Origin: an uncultured Muribaculaceae bacterium
Lineage (GTDB): Bacteria; Bacteroidota; Bacteroidia; Bacteroidales; Muribaculaceae
NCBI GenBank assembly: GCA_910586595.1
Contig: CAJUJB010000003.1
Span: 1 to 64,000 of the forward strand
Length of the DNA stretch: 64,000 nucleotides
Direction of reading: 5' to 3'
A model generated the notes under the pieces. The model made no database searches and was not told the DNA's origin. It was given only the letters and a program-made list of their open reading frames with translations. Position numbers and translations under genes: made by a program. Positions 62,288-64,000 of this stretch are shown piece after piece; positions within the stretch are counted from its first letter, which is position 1; the number at the start of each line of letters is the position of its first letter.

Positions 62288-62782
62288 TTACGGTAGATAA
62301 ACAAGCCCGACTTGCTCGATGTTCGGCAAGGTGTCGACGCGCATTATATGGCGCAGCGTGAGGGGCATGCCCTTGCTGATGGTGAAATCGCGGGCGATGG
62401 TGTCGGTAATCTGCAGCGATGGGCCGGTGCCGTGTCCGCGCCAGTGGCCGAAGTCATCGGCCAATATGAGGTTTACGGTGTCGCGGCGCGTAACGCTGTC
62501 GTTGATCGGATAGCTCAGCTCAAGCCATAGGTTGCTGTATTCGTAACCCGACGTATGGCGTACGGCCAGCAGCAGACTGCCGCCGTGCGACACGCTGTCG
62601 CGCAGGGTATCGACGGTAAATTCCACCGGCCTGGCGTAATCCCATTTCTGCGAGCGGAAGGTGTGGAATGCGCTGAAATAATTGTCGTCACCGTTACCTC
62701 GAGAGCCGGTGATGCCGCAGGAAGCCATCATTATGGCCACTGCGGCAAGCGCTGAAAGTCGGTTGAATACAGATCTATTCAT
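62288..62782 (-). CDS. gldH: Gliding motility/T9SS lipoprotein GldH
   Basis: A 164-residue lipoprotein of the GldH family: signal peptide and lipobox MMASC (Cys about 22), then the GldH core with YFSAFHTFRSQKWDY, LAVRHTSGYEYSNLWLELSY and the closing GLVYLP. GldH is needed for gliding in Flavobacterium and is present in many non-gliding Bacteroidales; it fits with PorX at 1659. I start at the ATG at 62782; it overlaps the end of ricT by 8 bases. Only part of the set needed for gliding is in this window. Confidence 0.85.
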   Translation of the reverse strand: MNRSVFNRLSALAAVAIMMASCGITGSRGNGDDNYFSAFHTFRSQKWDYARPVEFTVDTLRDSVSHGGSLLLAVRHTSGYEYSNLWLELSYPINDSVTRRDTVNLILADDFGHWRGHGTGPSLQITDTIARDFTISKGMPLTLRHIMRVDTLPNIEQVGLVYLP

Positions 62783-64000
62783 TTGGTGTCGGTGCCGGAC
62801 CCTTGTCGGCTGGTTTATCGGGGCCTTTGTCGCCTCCGGGGCGGCGCCGGCGCCGGTTTTTCGGTGCGCCGTCGGCCTGCTGGTTGGGGGCGGGGCGCTG
62901 TTCCTGCTGGGGTTTTGGCTGTTTTGGCTTAGGCTGGGCATTTTTTTCAGCCGGACGGTCGGTTTTCTCTCCCTGCGGCTTCTGGCCCTTGGCCTGCGGC
63001 TTTTTCTTTTTCTTCTTTTTCTTGTCGAAGCGTGTCAGATCGTCGTCTTCGCCGAGTATGTCGCCAAATTCGGAGCGTGGCTTGGGTTTCTGCTCGCCGT
63101 CGGGAATGAGCGCGAGGGGCTTCTCTCCGGCTTTGTTCATATTGATCACTTCAAAAACGCGGTCGGCCGGGATGGTGACAAGATTGACAGGCATCGACTT
63201 GTCGGTGGAGTAGGTCACCATGCGGTTGAATATGTCGCTCTTGAAGTGGAAATATGTGGCGTCGGCTGTCTCGAGGCGCACTTCACGCGGAGGCATCTTG
63301 CGGGAAGCCTCCACATAGGCGTCGACCTCGAAGTTGAGGCAGCACTTGAGCTTGGCGCATTGGCCGGCGAGTTTCTGCGGGTTGAGCGAGATGTCCTGAT
63401 ACCGGGCTGCGCTGGTGGCCACCGACACGAAGTTGGTCATCCACGTGGAGCAGCACAGAGGGCGTCCGCACGGCCCGATGCCGCCTATGCGGCCGGCTTC
63501 CTGGCGTGCGCCTATCTGCTTCATCTCGATGCGTACCTTGAAGGTCTCGGCGAGCACCTTGATGAGCTGGCGGAAGTCGACACGTTCGTCGGCTATGTAG
63601 TAGAAGATGGCCTTGTTGCCGTCGCCCTGATACTCCACATCGCCTATTTTCATGTTGAGTTTCAGCTCTTCGGCGATGCGGCGGGCGCGGATCATGGTGT
63701 CGTCTTCGCGGGCCTTGGCCTCCTCGAATTTCTCGAGGTCGGCAGGCTTTGCCTTGCGGAACACACGGCGCACGTCGGCTATATTGCCGTTGCGGCCCAG
63801 TGAGCGGCGCATGCGCAGCTCGGCCAAGGCTCCGGTGAGGGTGATGGAGCCTATGTCGTGGCCGGGCACAGCCTCGACGGCCACCACGTCGCCGATTTCG
63901 AGCGGCAGGTTGGTGGTGTTGCGGTAGTAGCCTTTGCGGGTGTTCTTGAACTGAACCTCGACATACTCGCTGGCAGCATATCCGCCGGGAATATCGTCGA
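62775..64000 (-). CDS. ricT: RicT/YaaT PSP1-domain protein, partial at the window edge
   Basis: The 5' end lies beyond base 64000; codons are open to the edge. The visible ~408 residues show the PSP1/RicT core (VEVQFKNTRKGYYRN, LKLNMKIGDVEYQGDGNKAIFYYIADERVDFRQLIKVLA and CGRPLCCSTWM), with the Cys cluster LKCCLNFE. The C-terminal ~100 residues are a Lys/Gln/Pro-rich low-complexity tail (DKKKKKKKKPQAKG). Relatives work with RNase Y in mRNA processing in Firmicutes; in Bacteroidota the role is less clear. The gene is placed before gldH, the usual Bacteroidota order. Confidence 0.87.
   Translation of the reverse strand, partial: DDIPGGYAASEYVEVQFKNTRKGYYRNTTNLPLEIGDVVAVEAVPGHDIGSITLTGALAELRMRRSLGRNGNIADVRRVFRKAKPADLEKFEEAKAREDDTMIRARRIAEELKLNMKIGDVEYQGDGNKAIFYYIADERVDFRQLIKVLAETFKVRIEMKQIGARQEAGRIGGIGPCGRPLCCSTWMTNFVSVATSAARYQDISLNPQKLAGQCAKLKCCLNFEVDAYVEASRKMPPREVRLETADATYFHFKSDIFNRMVTYSTDKSMPVNLVTIPADRVFEVINMNKAGEKPLALIPDGEQKPKPRSEFGDILGEDDDLTRFDKKKKKKKKPQAKGQKPQGEKTDRPAEKNAQPKPKQPKPQQEQRPAPNQQADGAPKNRRRRRPGGDKGPDKPADKGPAPTPNE

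Noticed and set aside
62682..63803. Plus-strand frame of 373 codons over ricT and gldH
   Set aside because: It is antisense to recognisable genes and its Phe/Leu-rich stretch is the mirror of the Lys-rich tail of RicT.

Overview
The window looks like chromosome from a fairly GC-rich member of the Bacteroidales, most likely a Muribaculaceae-type gut bacterium. The evidence is the set of Bacteroidota-restricted genes (PorX with a PglZ-type output domain, GldH, RicT beside GldH, and DUF4105, DUF1460, DUF3244, DUF3078 and BACON-like proteins) and repeated promoters of the Bacteroidota form TTTG-N19/20-TAnnTTTG. Family names come from motif recognition by eye; no database search was run.

Layout. 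1-3.2 kb: a duplicated fragment of the birA tail with REP-like hairpins, then the overlapping operon porX-tsaE-birA (minus). 3.2-8.4 kb: a MscS-type channel, two tandem BACON-like lipoproteins, a frameshifted DUF3244 gene and a membrane TPR regulator. 8.4-11.5 kb: a ferredoxin-type membrane protein with thyA and folA, then an ECF-like sigma factor closed off by a perfect 50-bp palindrome. 11.5-16.6 kb (minus): phoH-purC-ubiE-DUF3078 barrel and two exported proteins, joined by tiny overlaps. 16.8-35.4 kb: housekeeping genes (SDR, mdh, sufE with an M28 peptidase, a Schlafen/AlbA-type regulator, pyrH-frr, MATE, BI-1, argS, manC, gapA, then mscL-aroK-ald-rnhA-glgB on plus).

35.4-44.3 kb is the accessory region. 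It begins at a tRNA-Leu(CAA) gene and is visibly richer in A+T in its first half. It holds a strongly structured RNA candidate upstream of a lipoprotein and a small barrel gene, what looks like the 3' end of a group II intron, a second ECF sigma factor with a membrane partner, a Panacea antitoxin-like gene paired with a GNAT-like gene (candidate toxin-antitoxin module), an HxlR regulator facing an NTF2-like gene across a clear operator, and an ATPase-TOPRIM gene pair that looks like a split OLD/PARIS-like anti-phage module. An EamA transporter ends the region.

44.5-64 kb is again core: a 51-residue Pmp3-type protein, a DUF1460 protein, an acyltransferase and ugd on plus; then on minus malY-aroA-(Cys-rich small protein)-znuB-like permease, secA, and a long closely packed run ricT-gldH-HAD-M24 peptidase-cca-queD-queE-DUF4105-phosphatase. 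The best candidates for undescribed biology are the ATPase-TOPRIM pair, the Panacea-GNAT pair and the structured RNA at 35837-35956.
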